From positions 1-27,453 of the forward strand of contig JBFWMP010000025.1 of assembly GCA_050251575.1 (NCBI GenBank): a DNA stretch of 27,453 bases, read 5' to 3'. The translations under genes and the position numbers were made by a program. The notes under the pieces were generated by a model. That model was not told the DNA's origin and did not search any database. It worked only from the letters and a program-made list of their open reading frames with translations. Origin of the DNA: X23 sp050251575. GTDB taxonomy: Bacteria > Bacillota > Clostridia > SK-Y3. Below are positions 1 to 8,079 of this stretch, piece by piece. How positions within the stretch are numbered: the first letter of the stretch is position 1; each line of letters begins with the position of its first letter.

Positions 1-2
1 GC

Positions 3-242
3 AACGTCCTAAAGGATGGCAAGCTGCTCTTGGTATTTGAGATTACCGGTGAGAAATCGACAGGAACAATCTTCAACTACACTGTAAAGGAAACCGGATG
101 GGCAACTGATAACGGCAGCATCTACGGCGCAAACAAGGCAACGAATGCAAACTTCGGCTATGGTGCCAATCATGGGCCGGTTCTCTACTACGACTTGGAT
201 AGTACCCTGCAGGATGATATCTCTGAGTACCGGGGCTGGTAA
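3..242 (+). CDS. 3' end of an unidentified protein, cut by the window edge
   Basis: Frame 3 is open from the first bases to a TAA at 240-242, giving 79 residues that end in SEYRGW. An internal ATG at 30 exists but has no ribosome binding site, so I read this as the C-terminal tail of a longer protein. It is rich in Gly, Asn, Tyr and Asp (for example the run ATNANFGYGANHGPVLYYD), as in extracellular beta-sheet proteins, but I recognise no family. By hand count the stretch is about 50% GC, higher than most of the window, and it is the only plausible plus-strand gene. A strong terminator follows 14 bases downstream, which supports it being a real gene end. Function unknown. Confidence 0.55.
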   Translation, partial: NVLKDGKLLLVFEITGEKSTGTIFNYTVKETGWATDNGSIYGANKATNANFGYGANHGPVLYYDLDSTLQDDISEYRGW

Positions 243-255
243 GAAGGGAAAATCA

Positions 256-291
256 AAAGGACTTGTACTTATTTTAGAGTACAAGTCCTTT
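256..291 (+). terminator. intrinsic terminator of the plus-strand partial gene
   Basis: A perfect 14-bp stem (AAAGGACTTGTACT with its complement) closes an 8-base loop, starting 14 bases after the TAA at 240-242. A T-rich tail (ATCTATTTCTCTTT) follows. The position directly behind the stop codon and the stem strength fit rho-independent termination on the plus strand. Confidence 0.85.
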
Positions 292-351
292 ATCTATTTC
301 TCTTTACGTTGGTGTCGTAAGCAGCAAAATTCATAATTTAGCTCTGCAGTA

Positions 352-408
352 TTATTCACCAAGTGCTAGGGCAGCGCCCCAAGTCATCCCACCGCTTTGG
401 CGTAACAT
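352..408 (-). other. possible remnant reading MLRQSGGMTWGAALALGE
   Basis: A short minus-strand frame opens at an ATG at 408 and ends at TAA at 352. It has no ribosome binding site. The segment is clearly more GC-rich than the AT-rich sequence on either side and its translation looks protein-like, so it may be the decayed C-terminal tail of a lost gene. Alternatively it is chance. It lies between the plus-strand terminator and the first element gene, where an insertion boundary could be. Confidence 0.2.
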
Positions 409-458
409 TAAAGGGAAATATTAGATAAAATGACTAATTGATAAATTTTAATATTCAT

Positions 459-1166
459 TTAGTTAATAAATTTAGCATCAAGAATACCAACTTCTACGCA
501 ATCCTCAGCTACTATTTTCAATTGTACTACACCAGTTAAATCTAAATCAAATTCTATTGGCTCTAAAATATCAGAAGCAATTTCTCCAGTTTTAAATACC
601 AATTTATCATCAGCATATATTTCAAAACTTCCAATATCATTATATTTACTTTGACTGTTCCAATAAGTTGAAGGAGCAATATATCCAGTAAACTTTTTAT
701 ATTTTCCCTCTAGTAAATATTCATACTCCAATTTTCCGCTGAAGTTATAAATATTATTATAACTTCCATTTCGATAAGCTTTGTACCCATGCAGGTATTT
801 TGCACCTGTATTAGTTTCAAAGCTATTAACCTTTTCAAAATAATAGTCATTTGCAGTAAAAGTTTTCATATCTTCCATATAAGTTATGTTTCCGTCTAAC
901 TGCTCACCAATATATATTGAACTTGTTTCACCTTCCCAAGTTACCCCTTTTCCTAATGATTCTGCGATAAACCTTATAGGGACATATGTAGTTCCTTTAT
1001 AGACAAAGCCTTTTTGTTCTGAAGGTGGAGTTTTTTCTACTCCATCAAAAAAGTATTTTAATGGTAAAAATTCTACTTCTATACCAGTCGAAGCAAAAAC
1101 AACACTAACTGATATTATTAAACCAAATATAAAACCGACAATACCATATTTCATTTTTTTTATCAT
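459..1166 (-). CDS. secreted stalk-domain/NPCBM-like surface protein
   Basis: 235 residues. Residues 1-26 (MIKK then a long hydrophobic run ending VVFAS) form a signal peptide or N-terminal anchor. Residues about 32-87 (FLPLKYFFDG...YVPIRFIAESLGKGVTWEG...IYIG) match the copper amine oxidase N-terminal-like 'stalk' domain of Firmicute cell-surface proteins. Residues about 155-235 (tyrosine-rich strands, GSFEIYADDKLVFKTG, then FDLDLTGVVQLKIVAED) resemble the NPCBM putative carbohydrate-binding fold. It probably binds the wall or a surface glycan; no catalytic residues are visible. The start is supported by GAGGGG upstream. It has its own strong promoter, separate from the Tad operon, so it may be a cargo or adhesin gene. 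Domain calls are by eye. Confidence 0.8.
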   Translation of the reverse strand: MIKKMKYGIVGFIFGLIISVSVVFASTGIEVEFLPLKYFFDGVEKTPPSEQKGFVYKGTTYVPIRFIAESLGKGVTWEGETSSIYIGEQLDGNITYMEDMKTFTANDYYFEKVNSFETNTGAKYLHGYKAYRNGSYNNIYNFSGKLEYEYLLEGKYKKFTGYIAPSTYWNSQSKYNDIGSFEIYADDKLVFKTGEIASDILEPIEFDLDLTGVVQLKIVAEDCVEVGILDAKFIN

Positions 1167-1204
1167 TATAATTACTCCCCTCTTTTTGACAATTTGTTAA
1201 TTAT

Positions 1205-1233
1205 ATTATAGTTAGGTAAGAATATTATATCAA
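1205..1233 (-). promoter_or_regulatory. sigma-A type promoter of the stalk/NPCBM gene
   Basis: On the minus strand, TTGATA (1228-1233) and TATAAT (1205-1210) are separated by exactly 17 bases. Transcription would start near 1198, giving a leader of about 30 nt to the ATG at 1166 with GAGGGG as ribosome binding site. This is a near-consensus housekeeping promoter. Confidence 0.8.
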
Positions 1234-1283
1234 TGTTGCTTAGAAATCCTTAAAAATTCATACATGACGACTTGAGATTATCT

Positions 1284-2102
1284 TTATTTTCCGGTATCAT
1301 AAATTCTACTCTTTATTGCAGATCCAGAAAACGAATATGCGTAAAATTTATAATTGTTATTTTTTGCTGCCACGCTCATAATGGGTTTATCCTCAATCAT
1401 TGCAAAGAAAGTAATATTATTGACAGTATTATAAAGCTCGTGCTCTTCGATATCTGCTATACTGAAAGTGTAAAAGTTTCCGGATTTACTATTCATACTA
1501 TAGTATGATAATGTTTTTCGTATTTTGTCTATAATCACTTCTCTTTTAAAGTCCTCAGAAATGCCTAAAGCCTCATAAGTAGCGATAATTTTATTATTAC
1601 TATTGTTATAATAATAAACCGTATCATTCATTGTAAAGTAATAGTCTCGGTCATTCTCTTCATCATACCAGAGGTAGAATTCAACACCATTCCAGTTATC
1701 ATAACAATCGGACACTTGTATCCTATCAGGGAATACGATTGCTTTAAAAGGCACATACATCCTAAATTCTTCTTGACCTGCGGGATCATTGGCCACACCA
1801 ACATTAGTAAAATATACTTTATTAAAGCTTTCTAATAGTTTTTTCCTATCGACAATATCTTCTACATTATAATTTCCACTTGATAGCTCCTCCACACCAA
1901 TTTTCGTGCTGGTATTTAGAGCACCTTTCATTACTTTTGTAGATAAATTCGTAATATGTTTATTTTTAATTTTTTTACTTCTCATAAAATTAAGATCAAT
2001 AGAACTTAAACTTAATATTAAGAAAAAGATAAAAGGAAGACCGATAAGTATTAATAAAACTGAGAAATCTCCCCTTTCATCTTTAAGGAATTTTTTAATC
2101 AT
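1284..2102 (-). CDS. TadE-like minor pilin/pseudopilin
   Basis: About 272 residues. The N-terminus MIKKFLKDERGDFSV is followed by a single hydrophobic segment to about residue 32. This basic/acidic head, Gly-Asp junction and membrane helix is the layout of TadE/TadF-type prepilins, which are normally cleaved near the Gly by a prepilin peptidase. The rest is a soluble, Tyr- and Asn-rich external domain with no recognised motif. It is the last gene of the Tad operon, two bases after the preceding stop. The sequence reads GTG-ATG at the start; AGGAG lies 6 bases before the GTG (2105) and 9 before the ATG (2102), so either could be used. The TadE assignment rests on the N-terminus and context. 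Confidence 0.65.
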   Translation of the reverse strand: MIKKFLKDERGDFSVLLILIGLPFIFFLILSLSSIDLNFMRSKKIKNKHITNLSTKVMKGALNTSTKIGVEELSSGNYNVEDIVDRKKLLESFNKVYFTNVGVANDPAGQEEFRMYVPFKAIVFPDRIQVSDCYDNWNGVEFYLWYDEENDRDYYFTMNDTVYYYNNSNNKIIATYEALGISEDFKREVIIDKIRKTLSYYSMNSKSGNFYTFSIADIEEHELYNTVNNITFFAMIEDKPIMSVAAKNNNYKFYAYSFSGSAIKSRIYDTGK

Positions 2103-2108
2103 CACAAT

Positions 2109-2873
2109 TTACTCCTGTGCATAGATTATTAATCTTAAAGACCCATCACCATAATATTCTTCTACTCTTTTAAAGAAACCTTCAGCAAATATATAGTTAT
2201 CATTTGGATATTGTTCATCATTATCATCACCAAAAGCTATATCAGTGACAGTGACATCCGGATGTGAAGCCAGCCCATAATACTTTCCTGTTGGATTAAT
2301 CAGTGTTTTGACAAGTACGGCAACATCATCTGTATTTCCATGTTTCTTTATATCAGAGATAATATTATACCCTCGAGAATAACCGGTCTGTGCATCATTT
2401 ACTACCATACCGCTATTAAGGGATACAATGTATAATTCATGGCGCTTAGTCTTTGGTACAAAAAACATTGTCATATTAATTAAATTGCTAAAAACGGTAG
2501 GATGCCGGGATTCGATATAGCAGGAAAAATAGTCACCGATTTTATATTTCCTATTTATGATATCATCCCCATCATAATAGATATCAAATAACTGTTCTCC
2601 ACTGTCGTCTTCACCCATATCAATTTCTGATTTTAAGTATATATCAAACGGTCCAATAACCGGAATAGTACCCAATAAAGCAATTCTATCCTGGAACTTA
2701 TTATAAACCTCTCGCGACAATTCTCCCTTTGTTACAACTTTTTCTACCAAGTCATAAGCCCATGAATCAATTACAGTCGTGACTATATAATGCAGAGAAC
2801 CAAAGATAATAATCAAAGTCAGATATAGAGCTATAAAAAAACCTATCATTTTAGAAATAATTTCAGAAGGCAT
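2109..2873 (-). CDS. membrane-anchored pilin-like protein with acidic C-terminal domain
   Basis: 254 residues. A membrane helix at about 9-31 is followed by an external region. Residues about 165-254 are clearly homologous to the C-terminal 90 residues of the adjacent upstream gene (2940-3386). Both carry the pattern DD-VA-LV-T-NP-G-YYG--SH-DV, then an acidic GDD run, YI, and finish in G-LRLI---Q. Between helix and shared domain is an extra stretch of about 130 residues absent from the paralogue. I infer a larger, perhaps tip or minor, subunit paired with a smaller major one. AAGGGG lies 7 bases before the ATG. I know no named family for the shared domain. Confidence 0.7.
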   Translation of the reverse strand: MPSEIISKMIGFFIALYLTLIIIFGSLHYIVTTVIDSWAYDLVEKVVTKGELSREVYNKFQDRIALLGTIPVIGPFDIYLKSEIDMGEDDSGEQLFDIYYDGDDIINRKYKIGDYFSCYIESRHPTVFSNLINMTMFFVPKTKRHELYIVSLNSGMVVNDAQTGYSRGYNIISDIKKHGNTDDVAVLVKTLINPTGKYYGLASHPDVTVTDIAFGDDNDEQYPNDNYIFAEGFFKRVEEYYGDGSLRLIIYAQE

Positions 2874-2894
2874 AAAAACACCCCTTGTATAAGT

Positions 2895-2931
2895 TGAATG
2901 GAGGACAGAAGTGAGCTTCCTCCTCCATTCA
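2895..2931 (-). promoter_or_regulatory. hairpin behind the small pilin-like gene
   Basis: A 10-bp perfect stem (TGAATGGAGG with CCTCCATTCA) encloses a 17-base loop, 8 bases after the stop at 2940 and upstream of the next ribosome binding site. No T tract follows, so it is more likely an RNA-stability or processing stem than a full terminator. It could raise expression of the upstream pilin relative to downstream genes. Confidence 0.5.
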
Positions 2932-2939
2932 TTATTAGA

Positions 2940-3386
2940 TTATTGCTGTTCAAAAGTAATTAATCTTAATGTTCCATTATCGTAATAATCTTCAGAACGT
3001 TCAAACTTTGCCGACCTCAATATATAGTCATCATCGGAAGGGTCATCTTCGTTAGAGTCATCCCCGTAATCAAGGTTATCGGAAGATACATCATCATGGG
3101 AAGAATCTCCATAGTATTCTCCAGATGGATTAGCATTGGTCTCTACCAATATGGCAACAGTATCATCGTCTCTGTATTGTCTGATAGTAGCAATTACGTC
3201 ACTACCTTTACAAACTTTGCTTGAACTATCATCTCCACCGGAACGAATCACATCTGACACATATTCCATTTGTGATGCAGCAGGATCTACAACTTCATTT
3301 GACTTAAAAACCATTGGTAAAAACACTCCACCAAGAAGGGCCAAACATAAAGCAACTAATAAAATTTTTACATAAACATTATCCAT
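2940..3386 (-). CDS. small acidic pilin-like protein, candidate major subunit
   Basis: 148 residues from the ATG at 3386, chosen because AAAGGAG sits 9 bases upstream; a longer in-frame reading to 3437 overlaps tadC and lacks a site. The protein begins MDNVYVKILLVALCLALLGG, a short head followed at once by a membrane helix (6-27), as in Flp-type pilins and small pseudopilins. The external part is very acidic, notably residues 94-121 with many Asp, Asn and Ser. Residues about 58-148 are paralogous to the C-terminus of the next gene. Size, position directly behind tadC and the hairpin downstream suggest the main structural subunit. A canonical Flp cleavage motif is not evident, so this is inference. 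Confidence 0.65.
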   Translation of the reverse strand: MDNVYVKILLVALCLALLGGVFLPMVFKSNEVVDPAASQMEYVSDVIRSGGDDSSSKVCKGSDVIATIRQYRDDDTVAILVETNANPSGEYYGDSSHDDVSSDNLDYGDDSNEDDPSDDDYILRSAKFERSEDYYDNGTLRLITFEQQ

Positions 3387-3420
3387 ACATTTCTCTCCTT
3401 TGTTTAATAATTTATTTTGT

Positions 3421-4551
3421 TTAATATGGATTAACATATATTGCTTGCCACGGTCTTAACATATATAGACCGAGGTATGTCAAAACAAAAATGATTATAA
3501 AGATAGTAATAATTCTTTTGATTTCCAGTTTGTCCTTTGCAACTTTTCTGCGTCTTTCTCTGTTTTGCTTGATACTTACAGAAAGGTTATTAATCGATTC
3601 ATTAATACTTCCACTTTCAAAGTCTCGTAAGGTTTCACATAACAGTTTAAATTCCTTGTTATTAGCTGCAGACGTAATGTTTTTATAAGTTTCTTCCAAT
3701 GTAATATCATTCTTAGTAGAATCATACTTAAGCTTGTTTAAGTATGGTTTGAATATATATGAATAGCCAATCAAAATATCAATAATTTCTCTTGTTTTGA
3801 TAGGATTCAATCTGCCTACAAAAACGGTGACATTTTCTAACAATGCAACTTCACTATCTGCATTATATCTGTTTACAAATGCTCGAATATGCAAGTATAA
3901 ATTTGGCAGCATATAAGCAATCAATAAAATGATTAGATAATTGTAATATTGAATATTAGTAATACTATAATAATCATAGATTTTATTGTATAGTCTATTA
4001 ACAATAACTATCCTGTCTTCATTAATCTTTTTTCGGCTAGTTTCTATCAATCGGTCTATCTCTTTTTTTACATTTTCACGATTCTTGATATCAAGAACTT
4101 CTTTGCGTGTTAGAGACTCTCTGATTAACAAGAAAAAGTTTTGTTCCCTTGCTTTCAACTCTTCTTTTTTTTCATCTTTAATTTGCGATTCAAAAAAGGC
4201 TATATTAGTTTTGTAATTTAGATTATCTACAATATTTCTATAATCCAGCTGAAAGTTTGAATACTGTACTAATACTGTAAGGAAAACCAATGCGACAGAT
4301 AAAGCAAGCTTTGTAATATAAAATTTTTCTATCGATGAGTACCCGTTATTACCAAGAAGTTTCTTTGCTCTTTCAAACCTAATTCCCCTTTGAGGACAGA
4401 TATATTTATTATGTGTAAGCCATTTAATAAAACCATTATCTAACCATGTTTTGGTATTGATGCGAGATCTTCTTTTGCGTTTGAATTTAAGTTCGGGTAC
4501 TACTAGCAGCAATAAAGCAGCTATTAGAGGGTATATGAAAAGTAAGTCCAC
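3421..4551 (-). CDS. tadC: TadC-like inner-membrane platform protein (T2SF family)
   Basis: 376 residues. It has hydrophobic helices at the N-terminus (LLFIYPLIAALLLLVVP), around residues 75-95 and 205-225, and a C-terminal helix (IKRIITIFIIIFVLTYLGLYM). Between them are soluble charged segments including RLNPIKTREIIDILIG and YKNITSAANNKEFKLLCETL, as in the T2SF/GspF platform fold of Tad systems. With TadB it would form the heteromeric platform turned by the TadA ATPase. The start is GTG at 4551, with GGAGGGGAG ending 8 bases upstream; it follows tadB by 19 bases. The assignment relies on order, topology and family features and not on a catalytic motif. Confidence 0.75.
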   Translation of the reverse strand: MDLLFIYPLIAALLLLVVPELKFKRKRRSRINTKTWLDNGFIKWLTHNKYICPQRGIRFERAKKLLGNNGYSSIEKFYITKLALSVALVFLTVLVQYSNFQLDYRNIVDNLNYKTNIAFFESQIKDEKKEELKAREQNFFLLIRESLTRKEVLDIKNRENVKKEIDRLIETSRKKINEDRIVIVNRLYNKIYDYYSITNIQYYNYLIILLIAYMLPNLYLHIRAFVNRYNADSEVALLENVTVFVGRLNPIKTREIIDILIGYSYIFKPYLNKLKYDSTKNDITLEETYKNITSAANNKEFKLLCETLRDFESGSINESINNLSVSIKQNRERRRKVAKDKLEIKRIITIFIIIFVLTYLGLYMLRPWQAIYVNPY

Positions 4552-4570
4552 TAGGCATTCTCCCCTCCTT

Positions 4571-5524
4571 TTATATTTTTTCTAATATACTTGTTACAAT
4601 AAAACCAAGGATGCTTCCCATAATAATAATTAAGATCATACTATAATTTTCGGAAGAATCATAAAAACCGGAATTTACATACTTTAGAGCGTATTTATTA
4701 AAATTTTGTATAAGCGGGATAAGAAAAGGTACGCCTAGGAAAGTAACTTTCTGCAGGAATAATCCGGACTCGTTAGAAGTGACAATCGCTAACTCCGCAT
4801 TTACTGAGTCAGTATACTCAGATAATTGTTTTTCAAAAGCTCCCTCTTTATCTCCTCTTATATATGCTTCTTTAATTATTGTTAAAAGGATTTTAAACCA
4901 CGGATTCCTTATCCTTCGGCTTGCGTATTCTATTGCTTGTGACACATCACCACTAAATTCTACAATGCGTATCATTTCATTGCGAAATTCATTAGGGTAA
5001 TCGTCCAGTGAAGATTTAATGGATTCTATAACCTTTTTAAGGCTGCCGTAACGACGATTGGTAAGATACGCACATTCAGGTAACTGTTTTACAATCTTTC
5101 TCTCCCGTTGCTCGGCAATGGTTCTAAATATAATTAGCAGAACAATAATACTTACAAAGAAATATATAATATATAGATACCAAATATGAGCGAAGTACCT
5201 TATCGTGTAAAAATACAATAATATAAATGCGAACAGTGTAAAGAAAATTGTCACTACTGCTTGTTTCTGATTTTCAAATTGACTTTTTACGTTTGTAAAT
5301 CCAATTTGGTCGGCTATCGCATTTATAATTCTTTCAAAAAATTCATATTGGAGTAGAAATTCAGTTATTTTATCAATCTTGGCTAAATGCCGTTGAACAC
5401 CATTATACAATCGCTTTTTTGACATATCCTCAATTGCAGCAATAATATAATAGATCAGCATAACACATAGTGCTGCAAAAATAGTAACAAACGCCCAAAG
5501 GTTATTTTTAACAAGCTCAGCCAT
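4571..5524 (-). CDS. tadB: TadB-like inner-membrane platform protein (T2SF family)
   Basis: 317 residues with an N-terminal helix (about 10-30), paired helices at about 90-135 and two C-terminal helices (FLGVPFLIPLIQNF; SMILIIIMGSILGFIVTSIL). The central cytoplasmic part (residues about 145-250) holds the helical T2SF core, including LKKVIESIKSSLDDYPNEFRNEMIRIVEFSGDVSQAIEYAS. Its ATG overlaps the end of the TadA-like ATPase gene by 8 bases, so translation is probably coupled. In Tad pili this protein forms the membrane platform together with TadC. Confidence 0.8.
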   Translation of the reverse strand: MAELVKNNLWAFVTIFAALCVMLIYYIIAAIEDMSKKRLYNGVQRHLAKIDKITEFLLQYEFFERIINAIADQIGFTNVKSQFENQKQAVVTIFFTLFAFILLYFYTIRYFAHIWYLYIIYFFVSIIVLLIIFRTIAEQRERKIVKQLPECAYLTNRRYGSLKKVIESIKSSLDDYPNEFRNEMIRIVEFSGDVSQAIEYASRRIRNPWFKILLTIIKEAYIRGDKEGAFEKQLSEYTDSVNAELAIVTSNESGLFLQKVTFLGVPFLIPLIQNFNKYALKYVNSGFYDSSENYSMILIIIMGSILGFIVTSILEKI

Positions 5525-7208
5525 TGGGAACCACCAATCTTTCTTTCATCTCTGCGTCAATAGTGTCAATCTCATCCTGCGTAACATCAAATTTCAATAG
5601 CTTTTCCTTAAATGCCGCAGAAAATAATCCATTAACTTCCCATTCCTTACCGTTAAAAGTAATTATAGGGCGTATAGTATAAGGTTTAAGAAGCATTTTC
5701 TGATTAATAGTCTTTAAGATACCTTCCATAAATATCTCTACCTTAGAATCAAATGTATCATACATTTTAAGAGATTCAATAATAGTACTTTCAACGTCTC
5801 GATATTCTACTTCGCAAATTTGATTAATAAACTTATGTGGACCATTAACCCCCATATGAATATTTATATCTATTGCTTGTGCCACATCCTCCTCTGCAGA
5901 CTTCTCATTGCTGTATCTATCGGTACCTAGTAAATGATTTCTCATAACCCGAACCAAGAACATAGGAGAACGCAAATGAAGTGTAAATATACTGCCTGGA
6001 TTAATCTTAAGCATTGCTAAAACGCACACAAGAGCTTGTAATGAATTAGCAACCTCACCTACCTCAATGATATCTCTATACTGTTTCAACATGAATTCAA
6101 AGCAATCCATAGCATCCTGGGAAGGATTCTCTATTAAAGGGACAATATCCTTATCTACATACCTTTTATAAAGTTTAAGTTCATCTTGTGTTTCAATGGT
6201 TCCTATCCCCCATTTATTAGGAATAAGACCATTATAAGCAGCAACGAAAGTACTCTTTCCTGTTCCCATATCTCCTGTTACAGCTATATTAGCTCTGCCG
6301 CGTGCAAAAACATTCAAAATTTGTTCTGTAAATACATCAAAAGAATTAAATTTTTGTCTTAAATCAGGTATATAGATATCACCCAAATTAAAATTTCTAA
6401 GATTTATTGTTCCGGTTCTTACAGTTAAAGGTTTTGTAGTAACCGCAACACGGGAGCCGTTATATCTATCAGTAATAATACCAGGGTTCTTTCGATTAAG
6501 GTCACTATCAGCAGAAAAGTCTATCAGCTTTTTTTGTATTCGCTGTAATTCTGTAATGGAATTAAACCTAAGAAATTTGAGTTTTGTTCTTTTTCCTTTA
6601 TTAACTACCCAAATACTGTCCGGATCCAATACCTCAATTTCATTTAAATCCATAAATTCAAGGCAATCAACAACAGAATAACCAAATATGTCTGCATATA
6701 GCCTTCTAGCAATAATACTTATTTTTTCCGACTCCGAAAATTCAAGATTAAGGTTATCATATTCAGTTAAAATAATTTCATTTAGTCTTTCTTCTGTAAA
6801 GTAGGTATCTATTTCATACATTTCAATAATATATCCAAGTTCATATTTGTAACACAACAGTTCAAATTTATCGCGTGTAGACATACGCAATACGTTATCA
6901 AAATCAACTACATAACTAGCGTACTCTTCATTTAATCCCAGTTGATTAATTAATATGTTTCTTATATGGTCAATCATATATCGCTTAGATGCTTCATCAC
7001 CGGATGTAGCCAAGTCTTTCATGTCACTTAATAGTTTTCTTAACTCTTCTTTTGCATTATTATCTTTCTTTTGACCAAATAATGAGCTGATCAAATTTCT
7101 ACTACTGTTGTCATCCTCTGTATCTGTTAATGTTTTCTCCATAATTTCATCAACATTTTGGTTTAAGATGTCTAGAGAATAGAACTTTTTTAACTCTCTT
7201 TCGTTCAT
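5517..7208 (-). CDS. tadA: TadA/CpaF-type secretion ATPase
   Basis: 563 residues. A helical N-terminal region (1-200) precedes the ATPase core: RVAVTTKPLTVRTGTINLR (about 253-271), Walker A GDMGTGKST (312-320), an acidic box at IGTIETQDELKLY (335-347), Walker B YRDIIEVGEV (377-386) and a histidine box TLHLRSP (409-415). These are the hallmarks of type II/IV secretion ATPases of the CpaF/TadA branch, which form cytoplasmic hexamers driving pilus assembly. The usual Arg after the Walker B Gly-Glu-Ile/Val is Ala here (GEVAN), and the C-terminal tail after 470 is long. It begins 11 bases after the MinD-like gene with GGGGG as ribosome binding site. Confidence 0.9.
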   Translation of the reverse strand: MNERELKKFYSLDILNQNVDEIMEKTLTDTEDDNSSRNLISSLFGQKKDNNAKEELRKLLSDMKDLATSGDEASKRYMIDHIRNILINQLGLNEEYASYVVDFDNVLRMSTRDKFELLCYKYELGYIIEMYEIDTYFTEERLNEIILTEYDNLNLEFSESEKISIIARRLYADIFGYSVVDCLEFMDLNEIEVLDPDSIWVVNKGKRTKLKFLRFNSITELQRIQKKLIDFSADSDLNRKNPGIITDRYNGSRVAVTTKPLTVRTGTINLRNFNLGDIYIPDLRQKFNSFDVFTEQILNVFARGRANIAVTGDMGTGKSTFVAAYNGLIPNKWGIGTIETQDELKLYKRYVDKDIVPLIENPSQDAMDCFEFMLKQYRDIIEVGEVANSLQALVCVLAMLKINPGSIFTLHLRSPMFLVRVMRNHLLGTDRYSNEKSAEEDVAQAIDINIHMGVNGPHKFINQICEVEYRDVESTIIESLKMYDTFDSKVEIFMEGILKTINQKMLLKPYTIRPIITFNGKEWEVNGLFSAAFKEKLLKFDVTQDEIDTIDAEMKERLVVPNG

Positions 7209-7219
7209 TTAATATCCCC

Positions 7220-8059
7220 CTATCGCTTCCAAGGAAGAGAGAACATGAATTGTTTCTTGCCTTTCACTTCCTCGTCTACAGGTATGTTATCTTGTTTTAT
7301 ATACTCATATTGCGTAGCAATATACTTACAAATATTTCTTACTCCTGCTATATAAGCATCACTGTCATTAAGCAGATAATCACTCAGAGAGTAGCTATTA
7401 GTACTGTTTTTAAGTCGATAGGAAATAGGCAATGTAAAAATCGTTTCTTCTTTACCAATAAGTTTCTTTATAGCGTCAATATTGAGTTGTATCTTTATGT
7501 CATCATACTTATTGATAACGATAATTTTGTTTTTGAGTTTTGCCAGATTGGATTTGAGGTAGCGGTCTACACATAGAGCATCTTGTTCTAATGCTACGAT
7601 AACTACATCTGACTTTTTCAATAAGTTTCTTGTGTACAGCGACTTATTGCTTGCGTCTGTAGCATTGCAATCAACCATCGTTACTTCAAAAGCAGCTTTA
7701 GAACAATCAAGAAAATTATTTATTTTATTCACTTTTTTTTCCAAATTATTTTCTAAACTTGTTATAGAACCAGGTAAGATATTCACGTTTTTAAATATAT
7801 TTGTAGTATGAATCTTAAATATCTGTTTATCGAGTTTACCTGCCTCAGCCAAATTCAATACATCATCCAACGTTTTACTTGCAACAACACCCAGATAAGT
7901 ATTCATATCTGTAAAGCGGTAGTTATGATCAGTTATCAATACTTCTTCTTTGATAATGTCCGCCATCATAAAACCTATTGCAGCGGTGAGAACCGTTTTC
8001 CCCCCAATACCATGCTTGGGAGAAGTTATTGATAATACAATTCCGTTATTATTCAACAT
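7220..8059 (-). CDS. MinD/ParA-superfamily P-loop protein, TadZ-like
   Basis: 279 residues. The N-terminus reads GIVLSITSPKHGIGGKTVL, a degenerate deviant Walker A with Lys at 21. VLITDHNYRFTDMNTYLG matches the switch I/Walker A' region (Asp at the end of the second strand), and FEVTMVDCNATDASN is a Walker B-like strand. VIVALEQDALCVDRYL follows as in MinD/ParA folds. In Tad loci such proteins (TadZ/CpaE) localise the machine at the membrane. This is the second such ATPase in the operon and lacks the extra N-terminal domain of the one at 9611. A plasmid-partition role is possible but less likely, since no ParB partner is adjacent. The ATG is preceded by AAGGGGG. Confidence 0.7.
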   Translation of the reverse strand: MLNNNGIVLSITSPKHGIGGKTVLTAAIGFMMADIIKEEVLITDHNYRFTDMNTYLGVVASKTLDDVLNLAEAGKLDKQIFKIHTTNIFKNVNILPGSITSLENNLEKKVNKINNFLDCSKAAFEVTMVDCNATDASNKSLYTRNLLKKSDVVIVALEQDALCVDRYLKSNLAKLKNKIIVINKYDDIKIQLNIDAIKKLIGKEETIFTLPISYRLKNSTNSYSLSDYLLNDSDAYIAGVRNICKYIATQYEYIKQDNIPVDEEVKGKKQFMFSLPWKR

Positions 8060-8079
8060 TGGGACACCCCCTTAAATAT

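Noticed and set aside
4479..4535. Frame overlapping the tadC start, suggested by an ATG just before its GTG
   Set aside because: It ends after about two dozen codons and has no family features; the GTG at 4551 has a better-spaced ribosome site and leads into a full T2SF-type protein.
7250..7576. 108-codon plus-strand frame opposite the MinD-like gene
   Set aside because: Antisense shadow with no ribosome binding site; the minus strand encodes a recognisable P-loop protein in a tight operon.
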